From contig OX328131.1 of NCBI GenBank assembly GCA_946811695.1, positions 8,300,326 through 8,364,325 of the forward strand: a stretch of 64,000 bases of DNA. Direction: 5' to 3'. Positions 52,909 through 63,912 of the stretch are shown in pieces. Below the pieces are notes generated by a model that saw only the letters and a program-made list of their open reading frames with translations, was not told the DNA's origin and ran no database searches. A program made the translations under genes and the position numbers. Every line of letters starts with the position of its first letter. Within the stretch, counting starts at the first letter, position 1. This stretch comes from Gonocerus acuteangulatus (lineage: Eukaryota > Arthropoda > Insecta > Hemiptera > Coreidae).

Positions 52909-53232
52909 GCGACTCACAAAACCGTTGCAATGATATGTAAGTTAAGTTATAATATTGAAAAAAAAAATTAAACCACTATAATATTTACTACTCCGGGCCA
53001 AAATAATTTAATTGGGACTAGGAGGTATAATTGTAGAAGGATCTTGAAGGGGTTAGTGAATGTTAGCACTCTCAGGGCTAGGATTTCTGTTGTTGGTTCA
53101 TTGCAACAGTTTTGTGGCGGATGTTTTAGATTGAAGTTCAAGTTGTAATGTGTCGAGTTAACTATTTAAAATAGTTACTACCAAGCAGAACAGACATAAA
53201 AAATAATATTTGAGCCAGATAAATTAAAAAAA

Positions 53233-54230
53233 ATGAGGTTGAACTCAGTTTTCTCTGACATAAACAACAGAATTAAGCTTTTAGTCAATGAAAGCCCTTC
53301 GATGAGAAGAATTGCTGCTCGAGTTGGTTTGAATTTTTTTACAGTAAGTAGATATGTTATAAAGAAGCCTCTTCATCGTTTGGAACATGTTGGAGATCAA
53401 CCAAGAAAAGTTTTAGCAAGAAACAGCAAGTTTCTGGTTCGACTGATTAGGATGGGCAAGATCGACACTCCTGTACAAGGCCAGCACAGTCTTAAAACAG
53501 GCAAGGGGCTTCAAATTAGTGCTGAAACTATTCCAAGAACACTAATATGTCAAGGATATGTGGCAAAGGTAAAGGTCAAGAAACCATTGCATCAAGAAAA
53601 CACAGGCAAGTACAACTGCAATTTTTTGGTAATCATGAAAATTGAACAACTGCTGACTGGAGAAGAGTTGTGAGGTCAGACAAAACAAAAATGAACCATT
53701 TTGGGACTGATGACAATGTTGGCTTTGGGAAAAATTACCTGGGTCTTCCATTACTAACAAGGAATTCCAGTCTACTTGAAAATTTGGTGGTGGCAGTTAA
53801 GTGGTCTGGGGTGCATAAAGGACCAAAATGCTGGACGGATTGCCAGAATAGGGAGGAAAATGATCCCTGAGAAATATCTATGCATTTTCCAGTCATCTCG
53901 ACTACCAAGTTTTAAATTCCAATATGAAGATATTATATTTCAATAGGATAATGATCCAAAGCACATTGTAAAAATAAGTGGAATGGTTTGAAAATCATCC
54001 AATTAACTTGTTAGATTGGCCCCTCGGTCTCCTAATATAGATATTATTCAGCACTTTTCGTTCCGTAAAAAACAAAATTTGGCCAAGTGCGAAAAATCAT
54101 CATAATCGATTGAAGAATTATATAAGCGAAACGAAACGATATTGAACAATATCCCGTAATTATTTTCAAACAATCTTGTGAAAAGTATTCCATATAGGAT
54201 TCAGATCATAATTAAAGCCAAAGGAAGTCA
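53233..54230 (+). pseudogene. Tc1-like transposase pseudogene
   Basis: An open start gives a HTH region (MRRIAARVGLNFFTVSRYV, KKPLHRLE) and a second HTH part. After a stop at 53671 other frames give SDKTKMNHFGTDD, DNDPKHIVK and LDWPPRSPNIDIIQH, the Tc1 core motifs 'W-S-D-E-S-[KR]-F-x-x-F-G', 'D-N-D-P-K-H' and 'W-P-[AP]-x-S-P-D-x-N-[PI]-I-E'. Several frame changes; the third acidic position reads Q. Dead. Its last 110 bp (54190-54300) are repeated at 54597-54705. Confidence 0.87.
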
Positions 54231-54705
54231 TAGAAAGAACTAAATTATAAGGTTTTTAATAGTTTTAATTCAATCACAAAAGTATTGCAATCAGTTAAAT
54301 TTTATTAAAACTTAGGTCTTGATTTACGATCTTACCTGGAAGGGTCGGTCAACACTAGAAAGGGTCCCGCTAGTTACAAGGTCTTGGAATCTAGGAAATC
54401 TATATTTCTAACAATAAATTGTTTTGTTATTTTACTTAACCAGTTTTATTGTAAAATACATTATCCAACTATAAGCAATTAAGAAATAACAAGGAATAAA
54501 AACAGACAAAAAAAACCGTTCGAATAAACGAAATCAATTACTTTAATGTTTTAAGCACTTATTTCTTCGACTGGCATCACCTAATCAAAACTTGTTTCCA
54601 TATAGAATTCAGATCATAATTAAAGCCAAAGGAAGCCATAGAAAGAACTAAATTATAAGGTTTTTAATAGTTTTAATTCAATCACAAAAGTATTGCAATC
54701 AGTTA
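54190..54705. repeat. Direct repeat of Tc1 3' end around an HB-like unit
   Basis: CAGATCATAATTAAAGCCAA and TTTTTAATAGTTTTAATTCA occur at 54207 and 54608, in about 105-bp matching blocks. Between them lies one 355-bp-type unit fragment (GACAAAAAAAACCGTTCGAA). Confidence 0.8.
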
Positions 54706-54887
54706 AATTTTCAATGTTTTTCAGAATTTATTTTTATACTTCAATAACATTATTATTATGTTAGTTTCTAATTATTAAGTATGTGTTAAATCCATATATA
54801 TTTGTTTCATTACCCAGCACACATTTCTAACAGCAAGGTATTCAAATTTTGTAAGCAAGAGCTATCATTGCAGCAGTTTTGTTAGTC

Positions 54888-54892
<5 letters not shown>

Positions 54893-54936
<44 letters not shown>
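54893..54936. repeat. (TA)n microsatellite
   Basis: About 22 TA units, followed directly by a GC-rich patch (54960-55100). Confidence 0.9.
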
Positions 54937-54938
<2 letters not shown>

Positions 54939-54954
54939 TGTAATTAAAGTTCCC

Positions 54955-55100
54955 ACGGGGGTTAAAAAAATAACCCACGCCGCGCGCGCCGCCACTGCCG
55001 GCTATTTTAGGCTAGCGCGCCGCCGCCTGAAAATTCAGCCTCGGCGCGCATGTCTAGTCATGAGGTCAACCTCCCCATGGAGGGAGTGAGATTGCGCGCG
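54955..55100. other. GC-rich, CpG-dense patch
   Basis: Runs of CGCGCGCGCC and GCGCGCCGCCGCC in otherwise AT-rich DNA, with inverted pieces (AACCCACG, GCGCGCATGTC). It lies just before the mariner 5' end. It may be a MITE part or a small CpG-rich element. Confidence 0.5.
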
Positions 55101-55129
55101 AAATACCGACCTAGTATTCTATCAATATC

Positions 55130-56000
55130 AGGACATCCCAAAAGTAATTTCGGTTTTTAATATTCTGTCTGTTTATATTCCATCCACTTCGATTTAGTTT
55201 TGTTTGCATATTATAGCATTAAATATACTTCTATTTATCATGTGTTGCTTGGTGAAAATTATTTATTCTGTGCTGAAATTTCATTTGATATGGTTCTCCC
55301 AAGATACCACTTACGACATGTTATCCTTAGGGAATTCGATAAAGGAGAAAATGCTGCTTCAATTTATCGAAAACTTGCAGAATATATGTCGAAAATGACA
55401 TATATTGAATATTGTTAGTGATCGACAATTGTAGCGGTGGTTTGAACGATTTCGAGCGGTAAACAGCAAGCTTGAAGACGAGCCTCGTACAGGTCTAGCA
55501 ACAGATCTTGACGACCAACTCCTGCAGGCTACTGTAGAAGAAAATCCTGTTGTAACAGTAGAAGAGCTAGCAGAAAAACTTGGATCCACACATTCTACAG
55601 TCCACCGACATAAACCACAAGCTTGAAGACGAGCCTCGTACAGGTCTAGCAACAGAGCTTGACGACCAACTCCTGCAGGCTACTGTAGAAGAAAATCCTG
55701 TTGTAACAGTCCAAGAGCTAGCAGAAAAACTTGCATCGACACATTCTACAGTCCACCGACATAAGCCGCAAGCTTGAAGACGAGCCTCGTACAGGTCTAG
55801 CAACAGAGCTTGGCGACCAACTCCTGCAGGCTACTGTAGAAGAAAATCCTGTTGTAACAGTAGAAGAGCTAGCAGAAAAACTTGGATCCACACATTCTAC
55901 AGTCCAACGACATTACTTAACCCAATCGAGACGACGAATTTTTTCAAATACGGTCCCCAGGAGCCAAAATTTTCTTCTTCTTTATACTGTTCATTTTTAA
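55130..56000 (+). pseudogene. mariner-like transposase with triplicated DNA-binding segment
   Basis: The 5' inverted repeat AGGACATCCCAAAAGTAATT is followed by the start MVLPRYHLRHVILREFDKGE. Then a segment of 151 bp with KLEDEPRTGLAT, ATVEENPVVTVEELAEKL and STHSTVHRH, the linker and second helix-turn-helix of mariner transposases, is present three times in tandem (55468, 55619, 55770). 151 is not a multiple of three, so each copy is in a new frame. The catalytic domain is missing. Close relative of the deleted copy at 17766-18452. Confidence 0.85.
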
Positions 56001-56258
56001 TAAAAAAACGTGTTTACTATGGAAATCACCCAATTCGTAAGTGAGCGCACATAAGTAAGATCATTGTACATCGGATTCGGAACGTGTGCATTGTAAAGTA
56101 AAATGAAATTACAAATAATTTTTAATTTCTTGATGTACAGTAAAACCAATGCTAAGTTTTGTTTTCCTGTACTGTACAGATTTCATTAGTCGAAGAAAAA
56201 TCATATTTCGACGACTAGTTTACTCAGAATAACTGATAATTGTACATTACTGTTATTG

Positions 56259-56743
56259 TACAGGCTGTCTTATAGCCACGGAAATCTATTGTACACACGG
56301 TGTACAGGCTGTCTTATAGCCACGGAAATCTATTGTACACACGGTGTACAGGCTGTCTTATAGCCTCGGAAATCTATTGTACACACAGTGTACAGGCTGT
56401 CTTATAGCCTCGGAAATCTATTGTACACACGGTGTACAGGCTGTCTTATAGCCTCGGAAATCTATTGCACACACGGTGTACAGGCTGTCTTATAGCCTCG
56501 GAAATCTATTGCACACGCGGTGTACAGGCTGTCTTATAGCCTCGGATATCTATTGCACACACGGTGTACAGGCTGTCTTATAGCCACGGAAATCTATTGT
56601 ACACACGGTGTACAGGCTGTCTTATAGCCTCGGAAATCTATTGCACACGCGGTGTACAGGCTGTCTTATAGCTTCGGAAATCTATTGTACACACGGTGTA
56701 CAGGCTGTCTTATAGCCTCGGAAATCTATTGCACACACGGCGT
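56259..56743. repeat. 44-bp minisatellite, eleven units
   Basis: Unit TACAGGCTGTCTTATAGCCT, CGGAAATCTATTGTACACAC, GGTG with a few site changes (CCACGG/CCTCGG, GTACAC/GCACAC, CACACGG/CACGCGG). GTGTAC steps could form small hairpins with the neighbouring unit. Confidence 0.92.
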
Positions 56744-57075
56744 GCAGTCGGTCTTGAATGGATTAAGGAATGGCCTGATAGTTTGCGGTTTTAAATTTGA
56801 TATATACAGCAGACTCATCATAACTTCTGTAAACCATAACTTCTTGTAGGATTTGCACTTTGTTTACAAGACATATTTCTCATTAGTTTGGCATGTCTAC
56901 CGAGTTTTGTTGAAAGGAAGTGAAAATAACGGCAATTACGGGCTAATTTATGATTTGGTTCTGGAGTAAAGCGACATCCGTTGTGGCCCGATTTAATTTA
57001 TTTTTAGAACACATTGCTGTCTTTAGATGTATACCATGTATGCGGAGTTTCATTCCAATATAACAACAATTGTGA

Positions 57076-57237
57076 GGGTCTCCCGTGGTCTAATGGCTAG
57101 CGCCTTGGATTCATAAGCGGGAGATGGTGGGTTCGATTCCCAACCTCCGGCAGGAATTTTATCATCCCACGGCTCGCTGGTAAAATTCCTCGCTGCACCC
57201 TGGATGTCGGCGCTAATGACCTACATGTAGATGCGCC

Positions 57238-57268
<31 letters not shown>
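57076..57268 (+). mobile_element. tRNA-derived SINE, family S1, intact
   Basis: GGGTCTCCCGTGGTCTAATG to GATGCGCCGT plus A run. Duplication ACAATTGTGA at 57066-57075 and 57269-57278. Confidence 0.92.
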
Positions 57269-57270
<2 letters not shown>

Positions 57271-57377
57271 AATTGTGACAGGAAATTAACAAGTCAACAA
57301 ATATTTTCTGCGTTTTTTTTGGCAGTATTCTTCAGTAATAAACGCCTAGGAGATTGAGGAAGACCAAATATTGCAGT

Positions 57378-57481
57378 TGTCATGTCCTTATATTTTGTTA
57401 TAACCAGCTGTTTTAATTTCTATTAAAAACTACTACTGCTTGTATGAAATTTTTATATTCTTACAAATCTAATACATTACA
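57378..57481 (+). repeat. 5' LTR
   Basis: 104 bp, TG...CA, AT-rich. Very short for a Gypsy LTR. Near-identical to the 3' LTR. Confidence 0.9.
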
Positions 57482-57601
57482 ATTGGCGACGAGTGGGTTT
57501 ATTTCAGCAGTCCAGGAGAATTCTGGATGAAACTAGTACACTGTAACCTCCTCAAGACATATTTTTTGTGACATTTCAAGTGATAAACATTATTTTCAAG
57601 T

Positions 57602-57973
57602 ATGCCAGACTCTGTTGTTAATATTCAGGCTCAACTAGCTCAATTAACTGGGATTGTAAGGCAACTTGCTCAAAGTGAAGCCACACTTACTGCTAGCATC
57701 TCAACTACTACTGTAAGTAACCACAATTTTAGTTTTGATCCTTACCAACAGGCAGGTACTGAGTCTGTTCCTGCATATCTAGATCGATTTCAAAAGCGAT
57801 TACAGCTTACTGGAGTTCCAGAAGCTAATTGGACAGATCATTTAATTGTCAATATGGGACATGAATTATATAATACCTTGAATGATCTGATATTTCCAGC
57901 TACTCCTAACAAGAAAACATTCCAGGAGATAGTTCTTGTTTTAACAGAGCATTTCAAAAGAACTAAAAATTAA
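57602..57973 (+). pseudogene. Gypsy Gag, N-terminal part up to a premature stop
   Basis: 123 codons with a coiled-coil-like start (IQAQLAQLTGIVRQLAQSEA) and a capsid-like FDPYQQAGTESVPAYLDRFQ region. A TAA at 57971-57973 interrupts it. The same frame continues without another stop to 60931 (next entry), so this is one point lesion in a single Gag-Pol frame. Confidence 0.85.
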
Positions 57974-60931
57974 TATAGTGAAGCTATCAAATTCCGGCAA
58001 ATTGTTCAAAACCTCAATGAGCCCGTAGCTGACTATGCAGTGCGTTTAAAAGCTGCTGCCAGATATTGCGATTTTAAGGACTTTTTGGACTATTCCCTTA
58101 TAGTCCAATTCATCCATGGTGTGATTAATGATGGTACCCGTTATGCCATTGTTATTAAAAAACCTGTTAAATTTGCTGATGCTCTTGAAATAGCTCAAAA
58201 TTTAGAAGCTACTAAAACAGCCTCTGCTGAAATAAAATTTCAAAATTCTGAAAAACTGCATAAATTTGCTCATGCTAGCCGCCCTAATGCTAAGTCACCA
58301 TTTAGGTCAAAGAGTAACCAAAGATTTTCTCGCAATCATAGTTCTTCCTCTACCCGCCAAAATGCTCAACTTAGTGAACCTTCTAATTGTCGGGGGTGTG
58401 GGGAACGGCATTGGCGTAAAAATTGCCCTTTTAAGAATTCATCCTGTAAAAAGTGCAAGAAGCAAGGACACATAGCGTCAGTTTGCCGTAGTTCTAAGGC
58501 AGTAAACCATCATACTTCAAAAGCTCACCAAACACATGAAGAAGTCAACTCAACTAATTCAGAAACAAACCTTGAGCCTGAAATAATTTCTCAGTCCAAG
58601 ATCACCTTTTTTGAAGACTCCATGTATCGGGTTGGCCTAGAAGAATCTAATGCTCCTCCACCTCTCATTGTTCCTGTCACAATTAATAATGCAGTTGTTC
58701 ACATGGAAATTGATACAGGTGGTGCTTGTGCAATGGTAAGCAATAAAACTATGCACCTAATTGCTCCAAATGAACAACTCGTTCCATCCAAAAGAAATTT
58801 CATCAGCTACACCAAGACAAGATTTAGTTACATGGGTTACCTACCCGTTTCTGTCACTTTCCGAGGTCGTACCTGCTCTCTAAATTTATATGTCACAACT
58901 ATGGAGACAGACAGTATTTTTGGTCGAGAATGGATTAGTTGCTTTGCTGATCTACTTACATTCCAAGAATTCTTTCAAATTTCTCCTCTAAAAATTTCTT
59001 CTATTTCTACAAATGTTGAAGTTCATTTGGGAAAATTGCTTTCAAAGTTCAGTGATCTCTTCAGCGAAACAGCAGGTACCTTGGTAGGACCCCCAGTTGA
59101 AGTCACCTTCAGGGAAAATTGCCAACCAGTCTTTGCCCGTGCCAGGCAGGTCCCCTATGCTTTGCGAGATACATATGCTGCTGAGATAGATAAAAGAATT
59201 AACTCAGGGTTTTACAAACAAGTAGAAAATTCTAATTGGGCCTCCCCTACTCATATAGTGATGAAAGGTAGCAAAATGAGGATCACAGGTGACTATAAAG
59301 CAACATTAAATCCACAACTGATTGTCGATGAATACCCTATTCCTCGTGTGGAAGATCTATTTCAAAAAATAAAAGGAGCTACAATATTTTCTCGATTAGA
59401 CATGACAGATGCATTCATGAGCCTCCCATGCAGCGGAAAATTTTGCGAGGCTATGACTCTCAACACTCCTACCCATGGACTCATCAGACCGTTACGTGCC
59501 CAATATGGTGTTGCCAGCATTCCTGCCATTTGGCAAAGGCGAATAGAACACGTCTTAAAGAACCTTGATTTTGCCATAAGTTTCTTTGACGATATTCTTG
59601 TTGTTTATTCCATTTCAGTGAACAGAATGATTCAGGCCCTTGAAACAACATTTACTACTATCAAAAATGCCGGCCTAAAGCTTCGGAAATCCAAATTTGC
59701 TTTTTTTCTAGATAAAATAGATTTCTTGGGACACACAGTTGATGCAGCAGGACTACACTGCCAGAAGAAACATGTTGAAGCCGTACTAAACTCTCCTTTA
59801 CCTTCCACTCCTGAAGAATTGCGAACATTCCTAGGTAAAGTAACTTATTACCACTCTTTTATTCCTAACTTAAGCACTATTACTGCACCACTAAGAGCAA
59901 TGGTTATTTCATCAAAATTCCAATGGACTGAAGATGCTAAAAAATCATATAATTACCTGAAAAATGAGCTTACTTCAGATAGAGTTCTCACACCTTATGA
60001 CCCAAAGCTTCCTCTTATTCTTGCTACAGATGCTAGCCCTGTTGGTCTTGGTGGCGTATTATCCCACATTATGCCAGATGGATTAGAACGACCAATTTCA
60101 TATGCTAGTAAAGCTCTTAGTGCTACAGAGCAACGATATCCTCAAATAGATCGAGAAGCTCTAGCCATTGTGTGGGGAGTTAAAAGATTTTTCAATTATC
60201 TTTACGCACGCAAATTCACCATCTACACGGACAATAAACCTCTCTCTCACATTTTTGCTCCTGAGTCGCATCTGCCTCAGTTTACACTCTCCAGATGCAA
60301 TAATTATGCCAATTTCTTGGCAAATTTCAATTTCGACATTAAGTACAAACCTAGTCATCAGAACTGTAATGCTGACTTTCTTTCTCGATCTTTTAGAACT
60401 TCAGTGAATGAACTTCCATCATTTCAGTCCGGAAGCCATGCTGATGACTTTGATAAATTTGTACAGCAAAAGATACAACAAATTCCCTTAACTTCTCGTG
60501 AAATTTCAGCGGAAACCCGTCGAGATCCCCATCTGTCTACATTACTCGCAGCTATCACCGAAGGTACAAGTAGCCTCAAGCCTGTTGGTTGTAAAGGAAG
60601 AGAAGCTGAATATACTGCATCCGATGGATGTCTCATGCTTGGTCACAGAGTTGTCATTCCGCCTAGGTTTCGCTCAATGCTCTTGGAAGAACTCCATTTA
60701 GCCCATATAGGAGTTGTTAAAATGAAGGGTTTGGCCCGTTCTCTTATCTACTTGCCATCCATTGACCATGACATCGAATCCCTGGCCAAGTCATGCTCTG
60801 CATGTCTGAAAAATTCAAAAATGCCTCCACAGTTCCGTTCTCATCACTGGGAATATCCCAATGCTCCCTGGGAAAGAATACATATAGACATATTTCTCAG
60901 CATTAGGCAAAAATATTTTGATCATTGTTGA
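57974..60931 (+). pseudogene. Gypsy Gag-Pol: capsid, zinc knuckles, protease, RT, RNase H, integrase start
   Basis: In order: capsid continuation; two zinc knuckles (CRGCGERHWRKNC, CKKCKKQGHIASVC); protease MEIDTGGACAMV with DTG; reverse transcriptase with FSRLDMTDAFMSLP, YGVASIPAIWQR and FFDDILVV in place of the usual Y-x-D-D; RNase H with LATDASPVGLGGVL, QIDREALAIVW and IYTDNKPL; integrase zinc domain H-x3-H..C-x2-C (LHLAHIGVVKMKG, SCSACLKN). Gag and Pol are fused in one frame. The frame is lost just after WERIHIDIF, the first catalytic aspartate region. An internal ATG at 58040 is not a real start. Confidence 0.93.
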
Positions 60932-61943
60932 TGCTTACTCCAAGTGGATGACTCCCATCATCACAAGTTCAACTACCTCGCAAGTCACTGCTAGTATTCT
61001 TGAACATGTATTTGCCCAGTTTGGTGTTCCTAAAATAGTTGTCTCGGACAATGGCCCACAATTTTGTTCACAGTATTTTCAAGATTTCCTTAAGCAACAA
61101 GGTGTGCGTTATCATCGTACCTCTCCCATATACCATCCTTATACAAACGGTCAAGCGGAAAGAGGAGTTCAAACTCTGAAAAGAATGTTGCAAACTTCTG
61201 GAGCAACTAGTTGCAATATCCAGCATTATATAAACCTATTTCTCCTCCAAAACCACAAATCACCTCATCAAACCACAGGACAACCTCCATCTCTTCTGTT
61301 CCTAGGAAGAATTGTCCGATCCAGGATTGACCTAGTTAAACCTGATCTTACAAGCAGAATGATCGAAAAACAGTTGAACAACTTTTCTCCTAACTTCCGT
61401 GCTTTCTCAGCAGGAGATCCAGGAATGTTTCGATCCTACAGCGATAAAACAGATAAGTGGATACCTGGTGTTATTGTTAACACCCTTGGAGACCTACATT
61501 ATGAAATTGATTCCAAAGGAAACCGATTTAAAAGGCACGTTGAACAGATCATTCCTCGAGGTCTGGACAGTAACACTGATGAAGAAACCAGAAACGCCCA
61601 ACAACAGCAGCCATCCACTAGCGAGAAGAGGCATGTTCGTATATTTGAAAGCTCTTCACCAGTGGCTCTGTCTTCGTCTCAGGACTCTGCATCTTCCTCT
61701 CCAGTTGTAATAGAAGAGCAGCCAGGATCAAGAGAAGTTGCATTCAAGTCTTCTCAGGATACGCCAGCATCCGTAGACTGTCCAATCCAGCATAACCCCA
61801 GACCTTCAACACCTGGTCCATCCACTCCAGAGGTTACACAACCAAATTACTTAAGAGATAAGTCCAGTCCACAACAATCAAATCCCAGGCGGTACCCTGT
61901 CCGCTCAAGAAAACCGAGGACAATTTTCTCTCCTCCGTCTTAG
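60918..61943 (+). pseudogene. Gypsy integrase core and C-terminus, after a frameshift
   Basis: Starts in the integrase core: IIVDAYSKWMTPI, FGVPKIVVSDNGPQF (second catalytic D) and YHPYTNGQAERGVQTLK (catalytic E). Then comes a C-terminal region (DKTDKWIPGVIVNTLGDLHY), and a Ser/Pro-rich tail with YPVRSRKPRTI. The frame differs from the previous part by one base; the break lies in 60889-60917. Catalytic residues are otherwise kept. Confidence 0.92.
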
Positions 61944-62028
61944 TTGTTAAGTGATATGTGTCAGTTAAAATAATGAGACTTTTGATTTTTTATTAATTTT
62001 ATATCTCTTTTCAACATGTGGGGAGGAT

Positions 62029-62137
62029 TGTCATCTCCTTATATTTTGTTATAACCAGTAGTAGTGTTTTAATTTCTATTAAAAACTACTACTGCTTGTA
62101 TGAAATTTTTATATTCTTACAAATCTAATACATTACA
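62029..62137 (+). repeat. 3' LTR
   Basis: 109 bp. Has CCAGTAGTAGTG where the 5' LTR has CCAGCTG. Few other differences, indicating a fairly recent insertion. Confidence 0.9.
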
Positions 62138-62980
62138 GTCCAGATGTCCGTTCGCCGTAAAAAAAGTACTTTGAGGAAGTGGTTCATCGCCAGAGCAATG
62201 TTTCAGAGTATCCATACGCGTATGTCCTGTGTTTTTATTAGATATGAATGTGTTAATAGCGAGCCAGGTAATGAATAATTGTGCTCTGATATCATTATTT
62301 TATTTAATAAAATTCAAAGCATCTTACATTTGGGCGAACAACTAAAGCCGTTTTTAAGAACAATCTCAAACCGCAAGGCGCGTACAAACAAAACAAGTTC
62401 GCGAAGGTTTTTTTCACTGATCTCAATTATTTTCAAGGTTGTATTTCTCCGTTCTGCAGACCAGCAAGATCTGAGAGACTATAATATATGCTCTCAGCAA
62501 TCTAATCTGTATAACACTATATCATGTCAAAACGTACATATATTTGTATGTGTATGTAAATTTAGTGTTTTTTTTGTATTTAGTTGAGATATATTGCTTT
62601 GCTGATGCATGTGTTTTGTTTACAATGATCTCCTAATGTCTTTAATGGTCTAAAAGATGTCCCTAGAAAATATTGGGTAGGTGAAAAAATAATGTAGGTT
62701 TTTATATGACCAATTCGGATCAGATGTTGAACAACTGTTGATTGGTCAAGAGCAACTTCTCTCGCAATATCCGGAGTGTTGGGTTTTCTTCTACCAAAGT
62801 CCTCAGTTGGTCGTAATCAACTACAGAAGACCTACCGTGACCTTCCTTGTCTTCCAAGTCAAGGAATCTCCAAGACAAAATTGTTGGAACCACCGCTACA
62901 ATGTACAATCACTGATGCTTCCTTCAACCCAAACAACATTCATGTTACGCGCGCTTTAAGCCGCACTTCGACGATGTAGA
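62138..62980. other. Stretch between the Gypsy element and the MITE
   Basis: No clear genes. A minus-strand frame at 62908-62720 (RFLDLEDKEGHGRSSVVDYD) and the segment with TLVEENPTLRILREKL resemble the mariner linker/HTH region ('L-V-E-E-N-P-x-x-[TS]-x-x-E-[LI]-A-x-x-L') and may be a mariner relic. Confidence 0.45.
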
Positions 62981-62988
62981 AAATCTTG

Positions 62989-63912
62989 GGTAAAAATGCA
63001 GTTTCCAGCCCTCCAAACCGATTTCTTTCAAATTTTGCACAATAACGTATTTTGATGCACTAAACACGAATACGATGGAAAAAAACGTCGGATTTAATTA
63101 GGAAATAAGTTATTAAGCACTTAAGTTCACTGTTATGCAGGTTATGAGAGCTAATGTAAACAACTAAATTTGTGACGACTTTAAGGCATAAATGACGACT
63201 TTAAGGCATACATGCTATGCGTTTCCGCTCGCTACGCTCGCTCAAGAATATAACAAAACCCCAGTCAATCCAACTCGCTAAAATTAATAGAATATAATGT
63301 TAAGCACTAAAGTTAGGAAGGTTATAAAACTAGGTTATGCAGGTTATGAGAGCTATTAATTACAGCGAGTTGGATTGACTGGGGTTTTGTTATCTTCTTG
63401 AGCGAGCGTAGCGAGCGGAAACGCATAGCACGTATGCCCTTAAGCGACAGGCGACGATGCCCTTAAAATTGACAATATTTTCGAATAAATGGTTTCTGAA
63501 CATTTCAAATGAGAGTTCTCTGTTTCCCAATGTCACATATCTGCGCATGCGCGTGTTTACAAATACGCTGATGACGCCTAGTTTTATAACCTTCCTAACT
63601 TTAGTGCTTAATATTATATTCTATTAATTTTAGCGAGTTGGATTGACTGGGGTTTTGTTATCTTCTTGAGCGAGCGGAAACGCATAGCATGTATGCCTTA
63701 AAGTCGTCATTTATGCCTTAAAGTCGTCACAAATTTAGTTGTTTACATTAGCTCTCATAACCTGCATAACAGTGAACTTAAGTGCTTAATAACTTCTTTC
63801 CTAGTTAAATCCGACGTTTTTTTAATCGTATTCGTGTTTAGTGCATCAAAATACGTTATTGTGCAAAATTTGAAAGAAATCGGTTTGGAGGGCTGGAAAC
63901 TGCATTTTTACC
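62989..63912. mobile_element. Foldback MITE family MA, copy 2
   Basis: Starts GGTAAAAATGCAGTTTCCAG, ends with its complement, and is flanked by the 8-bp duplication AAATCTTG (62981-62988 and 63913-63920). Long arms, an inner second inverted repeat with GCGTTTCCGCTCGCTACGCT and AGCGAGCGTAGCGAGCGGAA, and GTTGGATTGACTGGGGTTTT. It keeps parts lost from copy 1 and has no SINE insertion. Confidence 0.9.

Larger units (their letters stand above)
57378..62137 (+). mobile_element. Ty3/Gypsy LTR retrotransposon, almost complete
   Basis: LTRs of 104 and 109 bp (57378-57481, 62029-62137) begin TGTCATSTCC and end ACATTACA; they differ by a short AGTAGTGT insertion and single bases. ATTGGCGACGAG directly after the 5' LTR is the primer-binding site area, and GTGGGGAGGAT before the 3' LTR is the polypurine tract. 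CAGT precedes the 5' LTR and overlaps the end of the 3' LTR (62136-62139), a probable 4-bp duplication. Gag-Pol is in one frame apart from a stop and a frameshift. No env-like frame. Confidence 0.93.

Noticed and set aside
58040..60931. Host gene of 963 codons
   Set aside because: It is the Gag-Pol frame of a Gypsy element between LTRs. The apparent start is only an internal ATG after a stop.
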